Shown: piece by piece, positions 6,235-14,638 of the stretch
Position numbering within the stretch: position 1 is the first letter of the stretch
Layout: every line of letters starts with the position of its first letter
Source of the DNA: Magnetospirillum sp.
GTDB lineage: Bacteria > Pseudomonadota > Alphaproteobacteria > Rhodospirillales > Magnetospirillaceae
Assembly (NCBI GenBank): GCA_016183945.1
Contig: JACPDP010000022.1
Span: 1 to 14,724, forward strand
Direction: 5' to 3'
DNA: 14,724 bases
Program-made: the position numbers and the translations under genes
The notes under the pieces: generated by a model
The model's input: only the letters and a program-made list of their open reading frames with translations
Databases searched by the model: none
What the model was told of the DNA's origin: nothing

Positions 6235-7654
6235 ATGGATGCCATGCTCGACCTCGCCGACAAGACTCTGCTGCGCGCCCAGGCCTATATCGATGGCATC
6301 TGGACCGATGCCCGGTCGGGCAGAACCTTCGCCGTGACCAACCCCGCCGATGGTGTCGTCATCGGGCATGTGCCGGCCCTGGGTGCCGCCGAGACCCGCC
6401 AGGCCATCGAGGCCGCCGCCCGGGCGTGGCCGGCCTGGCGCGCCAGGACCGCCAGGGAGCGCGCCGGCATCCTCAGGCGCTGGCATGACCTCATCCTCGC
6501 GGCAGGACAGGATCTGGCGGTGCTGATGACCGCCGAGCAGGGCAAGCCGCTGGCCGAGGCCAAGGGCGAGGTGGTCTACGGCGCCGCCTTCATCGAGTGG
6601 TTCGCGGAAGAGGGCAAGCGCGCCTACCAAGGAGCCCATCGGCGTGGTCGCCGCCATCACGCCGTGGAACTTCCCCAACGCCATGATCACCCGCAAGGTG
6701 GCGCCCGCTTTGGCCGCCGGTTGCCCGGTGGTGATCAAGCCGGCCGAGGACACTCCCCTGTCCGCCCTGGCGCTGGCCGAACTGGCCGAGCGTGCCGGCA
6801 TGCCGCCCGGGGTGTTCAACGTCATCACCACCGACGACCCGGCGGCGGTGGGTGACGAACTGACCGCCAATCCGCTGGTGCGCAAGCTCAGCTTCACCGG
6901 CTCCACCGAGATCGGCCGCCTGCTGATGCGCCAATGCGCCGAGACGGTGAAGAAGGTCAGCCTGGAGTTGGGCGGCAACGCCCCCTTCATCGTGTTCGAT
7001 GATGCCGACCTCGACGCGGCGGTGGCCGGCGCCATGGCCTCGAAATACCGCAATACCGGCCAGACCTGCGTCTGCGCCAACCGTATCCTGGTGCAGGATG
7101 CCGTCTACGACGAGTTCTCCGCCCGCCTCGCCGTGGCGGTGGCCAAGCTGAAGGTCGGCCCCGGCCTGGGCGGCGACACCCAACAGGGTCCGCTGATCAA
7201 TCTCCAGGCCATCGAGAAGGTGGAACTCCACATCGCCGACGCCGTGAGCAAGGGTGCCCGCGTCGTGCTCGGCGGCAAGCGCCATCCGCTGGGCGGCACC
7301 TTCTTCGAGCCGACCATCCTGGCCGATGTCACCGCCGACATGCTGTGCGCCCGCGAGGAGACCTTCGGGCCGGTGGCGCCGCTGTTCCGTTTTGCGACCG
7401 AGGAGGAGGCGGTGCGCATGGCCAACGCCACCGAGTTCGGCCTCGCCTCCTACTTCTACGCCCGCGACATCGGTCGGGTCTGGCGGGTGGCGGGGGCACT
7501 GGAATACGGCATCGTCGGCATCAACGAAGGCATCATCTCCACCGAGGTGGCCCCCTTCGGCGGCATGAAGCAGTCGGGCATCGGGCGCGAGGGCTCGAAA
7601 TACGGCATCGAGGACTTCCTTGAGGTGAAGTACCTGTGCATGGGCGGGCTGTGA
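6235..7654 (+). pseudogene. gabD: NAD(P)-dependent succinate-semialdehyde dehydrogenase, frame broken by internal deletion
   Basis: Two reading frames together make one aldehyde dehydrogenase of the GabD type, which oxidises succinate semialdehyde to succinate in GABA breakdown. Frame 1 runs from ATG 6235 (or ATG 6244, closer to the family start) through QAYIDGIW and [15 protein letters not shown]. At base 6628 the match moves to frame 2 with [21 protein letters not shown]. coli GabD has about 16 residues between those two segments (GDTIP... to ...IVI); here a single base remains, implying loss of roughly 47 bases, which also shifts the frame. All downstream family features are intact: [23 protein letters not shown] with the catalytic Glu, GQTCVCANR with the catalytic Cys, EETFGPVAP and [14 protein letters not shown]. 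Translated as is, frame 1 reads on to 6855 and yields a truncated protein without the active site. Either it is a recent pseudogene or the consensus is wrong here. Confidence 0.85.
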
Positions 7655-7674
7655 GCCGACGGGCCTCGCCCTCG

Positions 7675-7703
7675 TTGACTTGCCCCCCCGCGCGCCCTAA
7701 CCT
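7675..7703 (+). promoter_or_regulatory. Sigma70-like promoter for the DUF4164-zapA unit
   Basis: TTGACT (7675-7680) and TAACCT (7698-7703) are separated by exactly 17 bases. This is a close match to the housekeeping promoter pattern, standing out from GC-rich sequence. It begins 20 bases after the gabD-type stop and predicts a transcript start near 7710, giving a leader of about 30 bases that contains the GGGGGAGG ribosome site. It should drive the DUF4164 gene and zapA and may read into the 6S RNA gene. Confidence 0.55.
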
Positions 7704-7738
7704 CCACCACGCATGACTTTCGGCGGGGGAGGCCGGTT

Positions 7739-7972
7739 TTGGAGCAGCAGTCCGGGGCGTTGCAGCAGACCGAGGAGGCCATCCGCCGCCTCGGCGCGGC
7801 CATCGACCGTCTGGAGCAGGCAACCACCCGCGTCGGGGCCGGCGACCTTCTGCTGGCCGGCGAACTGCGCGACGCCCGCGAGGACTACGCCGAGTTGCAG
7901 GACACCACCCGCGTGGTGGCGGTGCGGCTCGACGCCACCATCGACCGCCTGCGCAGCCTGTTGGGGGACTAG
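7739..7972 (+). CDS. Small coiled-coil protein, DUF4164 family
   Basis: This 77-aa, almost wholly helical protein has heptad-like spacing (EEAIRRLGAAIDRLEQAT, then LDATIDRLRSLLG) and no membrane segment. Size, composition and position directly before zapA match the alphaproteobacterial DUF4164 family, whose role is not established; its placement suggests a link to cell division. The start is TTG 7739, supported by GGGGGAGG at 7724-7731 at good spacing. An ATG at 7713 is in another frame and reads into a meaningless N-terminal extension of zapA. The stop (7970-7972) is four bases before the zapA start, so the two are probably translationally coupled. Confidence 0.75.
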   Translation: MEQQSGALQQTEEAIRRLGAAIDRLEQATTRVGAGDLLLAGELRDAREDYAELQDTTRVVAVRLDATIDRLRSLLGD

Positions 7973-7976
7973 GGCG

Positions 7977-8303
7977 GTGGCCGACATCAACATCACCATC
8001 AACGGGCGCCTCTACGACATCGCCTGCGACGACGCCGACGTCGCCCGCGTCCACGAACTGGGGCGCGAGGTGGACGAGCGGGCGCAGAAGCTGCTGGCCT
8101 GCGTCGGCACCGTCAGCGATTCCCGGCTGCTGGTGATGGTCGGCCTGCAACTGGCCGACGAATTGGCCGAGGCGCGCGAGGCTCTGCGGCAGGCCGCGGG
8201 CTCGGCGGCTGTGGCGGCCGAGGGCGACCGTCGCCTGGCGCAAGGCATCGACCTCCTCGCCCAGCGCATCGAGGGCATTGCGGAACGGCTTGAGAGAGCC
8301 TAG
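7977..8303 (+). CDS. zapA: Cell division protein ZapA
   Basis: This 108-aa protein begins at GTG 7977 with the ZapA opening VADINITINGRLYDIACDD, followed by the helical stretch VHELGREVDERAQKL and SDSRLLVMVGLQLADEL. The last 40 residues are a predicted coiled coil (LAQRIEGIAERLERA). ZapA binds FtsZ and bundles protofilaments in the cytoplasm at midcell; the coiled coil mediates tetramer formation. The length is usual for the family. The first residues are strongly conserved, which fixes the GTG start despite longer open sequence upstream. The site GGGGGA at 7963-7968 lies inside the end of the preceding gene. The 6S RNA and fau genes follow, the arrangement found across many proteobacteria. 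Confidence 0.9.
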   Translation: MADINITINGRLYDIACDDADVARVHELGREVDERAQKLLACVGTVSDSRLLVMVGLQLADELAEAREALRQAAGSAAVAAEGDRRLAQGIDLLAQRIEGIAERLERA

Positions 8304-8317
8304 ATTCGTCGTAAGGA
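8290..8317 (+). promoter_or_regulatory. Candidate promoter of the 6S RNA
   Basis: TTGAGA (8290-8295) and TAAGGA (8312-8317) are 16 bases apart, and the first overlaps the end of zapA. The predicted transcript start, about 6 bases after the second hexamer, falls at or near 8321-8324, where the pairing stem of the 6S RNA begins. The match of hexamers is moderate; the agreement of position with the RNA's 5' end raises its credibility. Confidence 0.4.
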
Positions 8318-8320
8318 GCG

Positions 8321-8454
8321 GTTTGCTGCGCGACGCGTCAGGTAGCCAATGTCCCTGGGGCCAATAAATCCCTCTCGGGAGCTGTCCCTGCCGGAACCGT
8401 GGTTCCAGTATATGGCGCCCACCTGCGATAGCAGGCCACGGAGGACTTGCAAAC
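8321..8454 (+). ncRNA. ssrS: 6S RNA (SsrS)
   Basis: The space between zapA and the 5-formyltetrahydrofolate cyclo-ligase gene (fau/ygfA) is the classic site of 6S RNA. Its ends pair: GTTTGC at 8321-8326 with GCAAAC at 8449-8454. CAGGT (8339-8343) pairs with ACCTG (8421-8425), GCC (8345-8347) with GGC (8414-8416), and CTGG (8355-8358) with CCAG (8405-8408), giving a long interrupted rod with an inner hairpin region. This fits the open-promoter mimic by which 6S RNA binds sigma70 RNA polymerase and lowers transcription in stationary phase. The exact ends are estimates, and I did not match a covariance model. No open reading frame of value occupies the region. Confidence 0.7.
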
Positions 8455-8491
8455 ACCAACGGTCGAGGCGGCGCCGCTCCTGCATCCCTCC

Positions 8492-9076
8492 ATGACCACC
8501 CCCGACATTCCCGCCCTCAAGACGGCCATGCGCGCCCATGCCGTGGCGGTGCGCGCCGTGGCCGCCCGCCGGGGCGAGGCCGCCGCCCGTGCCCTGGCCG
8601 AACTGGCGCCGCTGCTGCCTGCCGGGGCGGCGGTGGCCGGCTATTGGCCCATGGGCGATGAGATCGACCCGCGCCCGTTGCTGTTGGCCCTGGCCGCGGC
8701 TGGCCGCCGTCTGGCGCTGCCGGTGGTGGCGGCGCCGGGCCAGCCGCTGGAGTTCCGAGCCTGGAGCTGGGGCGACGACCTGGAGCCCGGCCGTTTCGGC
8801 ACCACCCATCCGCTGGCCCACGCCGCCGCGGTCGAGCCGGACCTGCTGCTGGTGCCGCTGCTGGCCTTCGACCGTCAGGGGGGCCGGCTGGGCTACGGCG
8901 GCGGATTCTATGACCGAACGCTGGACATGCTGCGACGAAAGCGCCATGTGTCAGCCATCGGCATCGCGTTCGCCGCCCAAGAGGTTGCGGCGATTCCCCA
9001 TGACGGCCGCGACCAGCGCCTCGACGGGGTGGCGACGGAAATAGGGCTGTTGGAGACAAGGACTATTCGTTCATGA
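8492..9076 (+). CDS. fau: 5-formyltetrahydrofolate cyclo-ligase
   Basis: This 194-aa enzyme converts 5-formyltetrahydrofolate to 5,10-methenyltetrahydrofolate using ATP, in cytoplasmic one-carbon metabolism. The family signature is complete: VAGYWPMGDEIDPRPLL (48-64), LLVPLLAFDRQGGRLGYGGG (119-138) and FYDRTLD. ATG 8492 is chosen because the protein then starts with a short, ordinary N-terminus; it lacks a clear Shine-Dalgarno. An in-frame TTG at 8447 would place the start inside the 6S RNA, with a ribosome site too close to it. It overlaps the ymdB-type gene by 4 bp (ATGA at 9073-9076). In other bacteria this gene may be co-transcribed from the 6S promoter, which fits the layout. Confidence 0.92.
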   Translation: MTTPDIPALKTAMRAHAVAVRAVAARRGEAAARALAELAPLLPAGAAVAGYWPMGDEIDPRPLLLALAAAGRRLALPVVAAPGQPLEFRAWSWGDDLEPGRFGTTHPLAHAAAVEPDLLLVPLLAFDRQGGRLGYGGGFYDRTLDMLRRKRHVSAIGIAFAAQEVAAIPHDGRDQRLDGVATEIGLLETRTIRS

Positions 9077-9891
9077 GGCTGTTGTATCTGGGCGACGTGG
9101 TGGGGCGGTCGGGGCGCGATGCGGTGGTCGAGAAGTTGCCCGAAATCCGTCGCCGACTCGAGACGGACTTCGTGGTGGTCAATGGCGAGAACGCCGCCCA
9201 CGGCTTCGGCATTACGCCCAAGATCTGCGAAGAATTCTACGCCGCCGGGGTGGATGTGGTGACGCTGGGCAACCATTCCTGGGACCAGCGCGAGATCATG
9301 CCCTATATCGACGGCGACCCGCGGTTGCTGCGGCCGCTGAACTACCCTACCGGTACGCCGGGCAAGGGGGTCGGCGTCTATCCCGGCCCGCGCGGGCGCA
9401 AGATCATGGTGATGCAGGTGATGGGCCGCCTGTTCATGGAGCCCCTCGACGATCCCTTCGCCGCCGTCGAGCGTGAACTGGCCAAGGTGCGGCTGGGAGC
9501 GGGGGGCATGGACGCCATCCTGTTGGACGTCCACGCCGAGGCCACCAGCGAGAAGATGGCGCTCGCCCATGCCGCGGACGGCCGGGTCAGCATGGTGGTG
9601 GGCAGCCATTCGCATGTCCCCACCGCCGACCACCGGATTTTCACCGGCGGCACCGCCTATCAGTCCGACGCCGGCATGTGCGGTGACTACGACTCGGTGA
9701 TCGGCATGAAGAAGGATGCCGCCATCTTCAAATTCGTCCGCAAGATTCCCGGCGAGCGCCTGTCGCCGGCCGAGGGTGTCGCCACCCTTTGCGGCCTGCT
9801 GGTGGAAACCGACGACCGCAGCGGCCTGGCGGTGCGGGTGGCGCCGCTGCGGCTGGGCGGGCGGCTGGCGGAATGCTGGCCCCAAGGGTAG
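9073..9891 (+). CDS. YmdB-type metallophosphoesterase (TIGR00282 family)
   Basis: This 272-aa protein is a two-metal phosphoesterase. Metal ligands appear in family order: D8 (YLGDVVG), E39 and N40 (VNGEN), N67 and H68 (LGNHSWD), H154 (LDVHAEATSEK), H179 and H181 (GSHSHVPT). The later AYQSDAGMCGDYDSVIG stretch is also typical. Bacillus YmdB hydrolyses 2',3'-cyclic nucleotides and affects biofilm and RNA metabolism; the role in Alphaproteobacteria is not settled. The protein is cytoplasmic, with no signal peptide. Length is normal. Translation is coupled to fau through the 4-bp overlap. Confidence 0.9.
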   Translation: MRLLYLGDVVGRSGRDAVVEKLPEIRRRLETDFVVVNGENAAHGFGITPKICEEFYAAGVDVVTLGNHSWDQREIMPYIDGDPRLLRPLNYPTGTPGKGVGVYPGPRGRKIMVMQVMGRLFMEPLDDPFAAVERELAKVRLGAGGMDAILLDVHAEATSEKMALAHAADGRVSMVVGSHSHVPTADHRIFTGGTAYQSDAGMCGDYDSVIGMKKDAAIFKFVRKIPGERLSPAEGVATLCGLLVETDDRSGLAVRVAPLRLGGRLAECWPQG

Positions 9892-10001
9892 CTCTTAGCC
9901 ATTATCTCGCCACAATCACCCCTTAAGCGTTACGGTTTCTTAAGGCCACAAGATGTGGTAGACAGCCGCGCGTACCCCATCCACCAGGGTTTCTTCGAGA
10001 C
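9892..10001. promoter_or_regulatory. Leader region of the yebC-ruv-tol cluster with two hairpins
   Basis: This 110-bp gap is more AT-rich than its surroundings. CCTTAAG (9921-9927) pairs with CTTAAGG (9939-9945) across an 11-base loop, and CCACA (9946-9950) pairs immediately after with TGTGG (9954-9958) around AGA. The first stem could end ymdB transcription or be an operator; the second could fold in the yebC leader. A promoter for the downstream cluster is expected here, but I cannot point to good hexamers. The ribosome site before yebC is weak. Confidence 0.4.
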
Positions 10002-10754
10002 ATGGCCGGCCATTCGCAATTCAAGAATATCATGCACCGCAAAGGCGCACAGGACGCCAAGCGGGCCAAGGTTTTCACCAAGCTGATCCGCGAGCTGACG
10101 GTTTCGGCGCGCTGCGGTCTGCCCGACCCGGCGGCCAATCCGCGCCTGCGGGCGGCCATCCAGGCATCGCGTGCCGCCAACATGTCCAAGGACACCATCG
10201 ACCGCGCCATCAAGCGTGGCGCCGGTGGCGAGGACGGCGCCAACTACGAGGAGGTCCGCTACGAGGGCTATGGCCCCGGCTCGGTGGCCATCATCGTCGA
10301 GGCGCTGACCGACAACCGCAACCGAACCGCCCCCGAGATCCGCACCGCCTTCTCGAAGAACGGCGGCGCCATGGGCGAGTTGAACTCGGTGTCGTTCATG
10401 TTCGACCGGGTCGGCGCCATCCGCTACCCGGCCGCTGTCGCCACCCCGGAGCAGATGTTCGAGGCGGCGCTGGACGCCGGTGCCGACAACGTGGAATCGG
10501 ATGCCGACGGCCATGAGGTCACCAGCAGCGTCGAGGACCTCGGGACGGTGCGCGAGGCTCTCGAAGCCCGCTTCGGGACGCCGGACTATGCCCGGCTGGA
10601 CTGGAAGCCGCAGACTACCGTGCCGGTGACCAACGAGGATACCGCCAGGGCCTTGATGAAGCTTCTCGAAGTCCTGGAAGACAATGACGACGTGCAGCGC
10701 GTCCAGGCCAATTTCGAGATCCCGGACGAGGTGATGGAACGACTGAGCGCCTGA
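10002..10754 (+). CDS. yebC: YebC/PmpR (TACO1-like) family protein
   Basis: This 250-aa protein opens with the family signature [20 protein letters not shown] and keeps [48 protein letters not shown] in pieces, and [16 protein letters not shown]. The three-domain fold and length are usual. Long annotated as a transcriptional regulator, the family is related to mitochondrial TACO1 and has been linked to relief of ribosome stalling at proline-rich stretches. Its place just before ruvC is common in proteobacteria. ATG 10002 is fixed by the conserved N-terminus, although the upstream ribosome site is poor. Confidence 0.95.
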   Translation: MAGHSQFKNIMHRKGAQDAKRAKVFTKLIRELTVSARCGLPDPAANPRLRAAIQASRAANMSKDTIDRAIKRGAGGEDGANYEEVRYEGYGPGSVAIIVEALTDNRNRTAPEIRTAFSKNGGAMGELNSVSFMFDRVGAIRYPAAVATPEQMFEAALDAGADNVESDADGHEVTSSVEDLGTVREALEARFGTPDYARLDWKPQTTVPVTNEDTARALMKLLEVLEDNDDVQRVQANFEIPDEVMERLSA

Positions 10755-10774
10755 GGGCCGGCTGAGGGGGAACG

Positions 10775-11275
10775 ATGAGGGTTCTCGGGCTCGATCCGGG
10801 TCTGCGTGTCACCGGTTGGGGAATCATCGACATGGTCGACAACCGCCTGCGTTATATCGCCGACGGCGTGGTGCGCTCGGACAGCGGCTTGAGCCTGGCC
10901 GAGCGGCTGGTGCAGTTGCATGAGGGCGTCGGCCGCGTGATCGCCCAATGGGTCCCCGAGGAGGCGGCGGTGGAGGAAACCTTCGTCAACAAGAACCCGT
11001 CCAGCACGCTGAAATTGGGTCAGGCCCGCGGCGTGGTGCTGCTGGCCCCGGCGCTGGCCGGCCTGGCGGTGGGGGAATATTCGCCCGCCCTGGTCAAGCA
11101 GGCGGTGGTGGGCACCGGGCGCGCCGCCAAGGAGCAGGTCGGCGTCATGGTTCGCACCCTGCTGCCCGGCTGCCTGGTGTCTGCCGCCGATGCCGCCGAC
11201 GCCCTGGCAGTGGCGATCTGTCACGCCCACCACCGGGCCACCCAGCGCCGGCTGGCGCAGGCGGTGGCGCGGTGA
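10775..11275 (+). CDS. ruvC: Crossover junction endodeoxyribonuclease RuvC
   Basis: This 166-aa nuclease cuts Holliday junctions symmetrically in concert with RuvAB. The four catalytic acids are in place: D7 ([14 protein letters not shown]), E67 (AAVEETFVN), and D139 and D142 ([12 protein letters not shown]). The DNA-contacting stretch [16 protein letters not shown] is also kept. Start ATG 10775 has GAGGGGGA a few bases upstream. It lies 20 bp after yebC. An unusual 88-bp gap carrying a large palindrome separates it from ruvA. Confidence 0.96.
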   Translation: MRVLGLDPGLRVTGWGIIDMVDNRLRYIADGVVRSDSGLSLAERLVQLHEGVGRVIAQWVPEEAAVEETFVNKNPSSTLKLGQARGVVLLAPALAGLAVGEYSPALVKQAVVGTGRAAKEQVGVMVRTLLPGCLVSAADAADALAVAICHAHHRATQRRLAQAVAR

Positions 11276-11291
11276 AGCGCGGAATGTGCAT

Positions 11292-11344
11292 TGGAGCGCG
11301 GGCGTCCCGCCCGCATCCCAAGCGGGCGGGACGCCCGCGCTCCA
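11292..11344. repeat. REP-like palindrome, perfect 23-bp arms
   Basis: Bases 11292-11314 and 11322-11344 are perfect reverse complements of each other, with a seven-base loop (ATCCCAA). Each arm starts or ends with GGAGCGCGGG and holds a GCGTCCCGCCCGC core. Translation of either strand gives the AGVPPA and GRDARAP style peptides that I recall as recurring spurious ORF tails across many bacterial genomes, which points to a dispersed intergenic repeat rather than coding DNA. The right edge is 19 bases before the ruvA start. It could act as a transcription attenuator or mRNA stabiliser within the ruv operon. No transposase gene is near. Confidence 0.85.
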
Positions 11345-11363
11345 CATCAGCGAGCCCCCGCCC

Positions 11364-11996
11364 ATGATCGCCAAGCTCAAGGGGCGGATCGACTCCGTCG
11401 GCGAAGATTGGGCCGTGGTGGACTGCGGCGGGGTCGGCTATTTGGTGTCCTGCCCGGCCCGCACCCTGGCACGGCTGGAGGTGGGGGCCGCGGCCACCCT
11501 GTTCGTCGAGACCCATGTCCGGGAAGACGCCATCCACCTCTACGGTTTTTTCGATGGCGGCGAGCGCGAGTGGTTCCGCCTGCTCACCACCGTGCAGGGG
11601 GTGGGCAGCAAGGTGGCGCTCTCCATCCTGTCCATCGCGGCGCCCGAGCAGTTGTTGCAGATCATCGCGGCACAGGACAAGGCGGCGCTGACCCGGGCCA
11701 GCGGCGTCGGGCCCAAGCTGGCCGCCCGCGTGCTCGCCGAACTGAAGGACAAGGCCGGCCGTGCCGCCCTCGGCGGTTTTGCCCCGGCGCCCGCCGCCAT
11801 CGCCGGCGCGGCGCCCCTGCCGGCGGCGGCGGGGCCGATGGAGGATGCCATCTCGGCCCTGGTCAATCTGGGCTACCGGCGGCTGGAGGCGTTCCAGGCG
11901 GTGGGCGAGGCGGCCCGCGAGCTGGATGACGGCACGCCGGCCTCCACCCTGATCCGCGAGGCGCTGAAGCGCCTGGGCAAGGACATGATCCGGTGA
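11364..11996 (+). CDS. ruvA: Holliday junction branch migration protein RuvA
   Basis: This 210-aa protein binds four-way junctions as a tetramer and loads RuvB. Residues 1-64 are the OB-fold domain ([12 protein letters not shown], then GVGYLVSCP). Helix-hairpin-helix motifs follow ([15 protein letters not shown] and [19 protein letters not shown]). An Ala/Pro-rich linker spans about residues 133-155, and the C-terminal domain contacts RuvB ([20 protein letters not shown]). The start ATG 11364 is set by the conserved N-terminus. There is no recognisable Shine-Dalgarno; the palindrome ends 19 bases upstream and may have displaced one. It overlaps ruvB by 4 bp. Confidence 0.95.
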   Translation: MIAKLKGRIDSVGEDWAVVDCGGVGYLVSCPARTLARLEVGAAATLFVETHVREDAIHLYGFFDGGEREWFRLLTTVQGVGSKVALSILSIAAPEQLLQIIAAQDKAALTRASGVGPKLAARVLAELKDKAGRAALGGFAPAPAAIAGAAPLPAAAGPMEDAISALVNLGYRRLEAFQAVGEAARELDDGTPASTLIREALKRLGKDMIR

Positions 11997-13039
11997 GCGA
12001 GGACCGCATCGTCTCCCCCGATCAGGCGCCCGGCGAGCCCGAAACCCATCTGCGGCCGCAGACGCTGGGTGATTTCGTCGGGCAGCGGCAGGTGTGCGAC
12101 AACCTCAAGGTCTTCATCACCGCCGCGCGGGGGCGGGCCGAGGCGCTGGACCACGTGCTGTTCCACGGCCCGCCGGGCCTGGGCAAGACCACCCTGGCGC
12201 AGATCATGGCGCGCGAGCTGGGAGTGGGATTCCGCGCCACCTCGGGGCCGGTGATCCAGCGGGCGGGCGACCTGGCGGCGCTGCTCACCAACCTGGAGCC
12301 GCGCGACGTTCTGTTCATCGACGAAATCCATCGCCTTAATCCGGCCATAGAGGAAGTGCTCTATCCGGCCATGGAGGACTTCCAACTCGACCTCATCATC
12401 GGCGAGGGCCCGGCCGCGCGCTCGGTGCGCATCGACCTGCCGCCGTTCACGCTGGTGGGGGCGACGACGCGGTCCGGCCTGCTGACCACGCCGTTGCGCG
12501 AGCGGTTCGGCATTCCCTGCCGGATGAATTTCTACACCCCCGACGAGCTGGAGCTGATCGTGCGCCGCGGCGCACGCGTGCTGTCGTTCGAGCTGACGCC
12601 CGAGGGTGCCGTCGAGGTGGCGGAACGGTCGCGCGGCACCCCCCGGGTGGCGGGACGGCTGTTGCGCCGGGTGCGCGACTTCGCCGCCGTGGCCGGCCGC
12701 TCGCCGGTGGATGCCGAGGTGGCGGACGCGGCGCTCAACCGGCTGGAGGTGGACAAGCTCGGCCTCGATGCCATGGACCGCCGTTACCTGAGATGCATCG
12801 CCGAACACTACGGCGGTGGGCCGGTGGGGGTGGAAACGCTGGCGGCCGCCCTGTCGGAGAGCCGCGACACGTTGGAAGAGGTGGTGGAGCCCTACCTGCT
12901 GCAGCAGGGGCTGATCCAGCGCACGCCGCGCGGCCGCATGCTGTCGGCCGGCGGCTTCAAGCACATCGGCCTCAACCCGCCCAAGGACGTGCTGGTCCAG
13001 CTCGACCTTTTGGCGGGGATGGCGGAGGAGGGAGAATGA
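11993..13039 (+). CDS. ruvB: Holliday junction branch migration ATPase RuvB
   Basis: This 348-aa AAA+ motor drives branch migration with RuvA. Walker A is [10 protein letters not shown] (58-67) and Walker [10 protein letters not shown] (107-115). Sensor 1 is [10 protein letters not shown], and the arginine-finger region is TPLRERFGI. The C-terminal winged helix ends with [17 protein letters not shown]. The start is GTG 11993, overlapping the ruvA stop (GTGA); length matches the family. The stop overlaps the ybgC start by 4 bp (ATGA). Confidence 0.97.
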   Translation: MSEDRIVSPDQAPGEPETHLRPQTLGDFVGQRQVCDNLKVFITAARGRAEALDHVLFHGPPGLGKTTLAQIMARELGVGFRATSGPVIQRAGDLAALLTNLEPRDVLFIDEIHRLNPAIEEVLYPAMEDFQLDLIIGEGPAARSVRIDLPPFTLVGATTRSGLLTTPLRERFGIPCRMNFYTPDELELIVRRGARVLSFELTPEGAVEVAERSRGTPRVAGRLLRRVRDFAAVAGRSPVDAEVADAALNRLEVDKLGLDAMDRRYLRCIAEHYGGGPVGVETLAAALSESRDTLEEVVEPYLLQQGLIQRTPRGRMLSAGGFKHIGLNPPKDVLVQLDLLAGMAEEGE

Positions 13040-13455
13040 CTCACATCTTCCCCATCCGCGTCTATTACGAGGACACCGACGCCGGCGGCATCGTCTATCA
13101 CTCCAACTACCTGAACTTCGCCGAACGTGCCCGCACCGAGATGGTGCGCGAGATGGGCGTCAGCCAATCGGCGCTGCTGGCCGAAGGCCGCGGGTTCGCC
13201 TTCGCCGTGCGCCATGCCGAAATCGACTTCCGGAAGCCGGCCCGGCTGGACGACCAGCTCGAGGTGGAGAGCGAGGTGACGGAGGTCGGAGGCGCTTCGT
13301 TGAAGGTGCGGCAGGTCATCCGCCGCCTTGACGACGGCATCGAATTGGTGCGTCTCAACGTCCGGTTGGCGTATATCAGCCTTGATGGCAGGCCGGCGCG
13401 CCTGCCCGCCGGGTACCAGGATTCATTGTCGAAAAGATTGAGAGAAAGGCGGTAA
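13036..13455 (+). CDS. ybgC: YbgC-type acyl-CoA thioesterase
   Basis: This 139-aa hot-dog-fold protein is the thioesterase usually found at the head of tol-pal operons. The signature [19 protein letters not shown] (10-28) includes the catalytic Asp15 and is followed by AERARTE. It hydrolyses acyl-CoA or acyl-ACP in the cytoplasm and has been linked to phospholipid metabolism; it is not required for Tol-Pal function in E. coli. The start ATG 13036 overlaps the ruvB stop, with GGAGGAGGGAG just upstream as a strong ribosome site. It is five bases before tolQ's ATG. Confidence 0.94.
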   Translation: MTHIFPIRVYYEDTDAGGIVYHSNYLNFAERARTEMVREMGVSQSALLAEGRGFAFAVRHAEIDFRKPARLDDQLEVESEVTEVGGASLKVRQVIRRLDDGIELVRLNVRLAYISLDGRPARLPAGYQDSLSKRLRERR

Positions 13456-13460
13456 CTGTC

Positions 13461-14175
<715 letters not shown>

Positions 14176-14176
<1 letters not shown>

Positions 14177-14628
14177 TGGGCGCCGCCGTCGGAGGCCGCA
14201 AGAACCACTCCAAGCGCTTCCGGCCGATGGCCGAGATCAACGTGACGCCCATGGTCGACGTCATGTTGGTGCTGCTGGTGATCTTCATGGTCACCGCGCC
14301 GCTGATGACCGCCGGGGTGCAGATCGACCTGCCCAAGACCGACGCGGCGCCCATCAAGGGTGACGACCAGCCGCTGTCGGTGACGGTCGACGCCCACGGC
14401 AAGGTGTGGCTGCAGGAGACCGAGGTGCCGCTGGAGGACCTGGTGGCCCGGCTGAAGGCCATCACCGCCCAGAAGCCGGACACCCGCATCTTCATCCGCG
14501 GCGACAAGACCATCGACTACGGTCGCGTCATGGAGGTGATGGGCACCCTGGGGGCCGCTGGCTTCTCCAAGGTGGCGCTGGTCACCGAAATCAAGGGCGC
14601 GGAGCCCCCGAAGGGCAAGCGGCGCTAG
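14176..14628 (+). CDS. tolR: Tol-Pal protein TolR
   Basis: This 150-aa ExbD/TolR protein is the single-pass partner of TolQ. A basic cytoplasmic N-terminus leads into AEINVTPMVDVMLVLLVIFM, whose Asp28 is the channel's proton-carrying residue. The periplasmic domain (about 45-140) contains GVQIDLPKTDA, LSVTVDAHGKVWL and IFIRGDKTIDYGRVMEVMG. The start ATG overlaps the tolQ stop by one base (TGATG), with GGAGGAGAAGG upstream. The gene is intact, so downstream translation appears unaffected by the tolQ lesion, apart from loss of coupling. Confidence 0.95.
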
Positions 14629-14638
14629 GAACCACCCC

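Noticed and set aside
7713..7976. ATG start at 7713 giving a longer ZapA
   Set aside because: The added residues are Ser/Arg-rich and overlap the DUF4164 gene in another frame; ZapA's conserved N-terminus starts at GTG 7977.
10586..11380. Minus-strand open frame carrying an AGVPPA / GGTPAL peptide
   Set aside because: The peptide is simply the translated palindrome at 11292-11344 and the rest is antisense to yebC and ruvC.
11873..12964. Minus-strand open frame of 363 codons opposite ruvB
   Set aside because: It is antisense to a clear AAA+ ATPase and shows no motifs.
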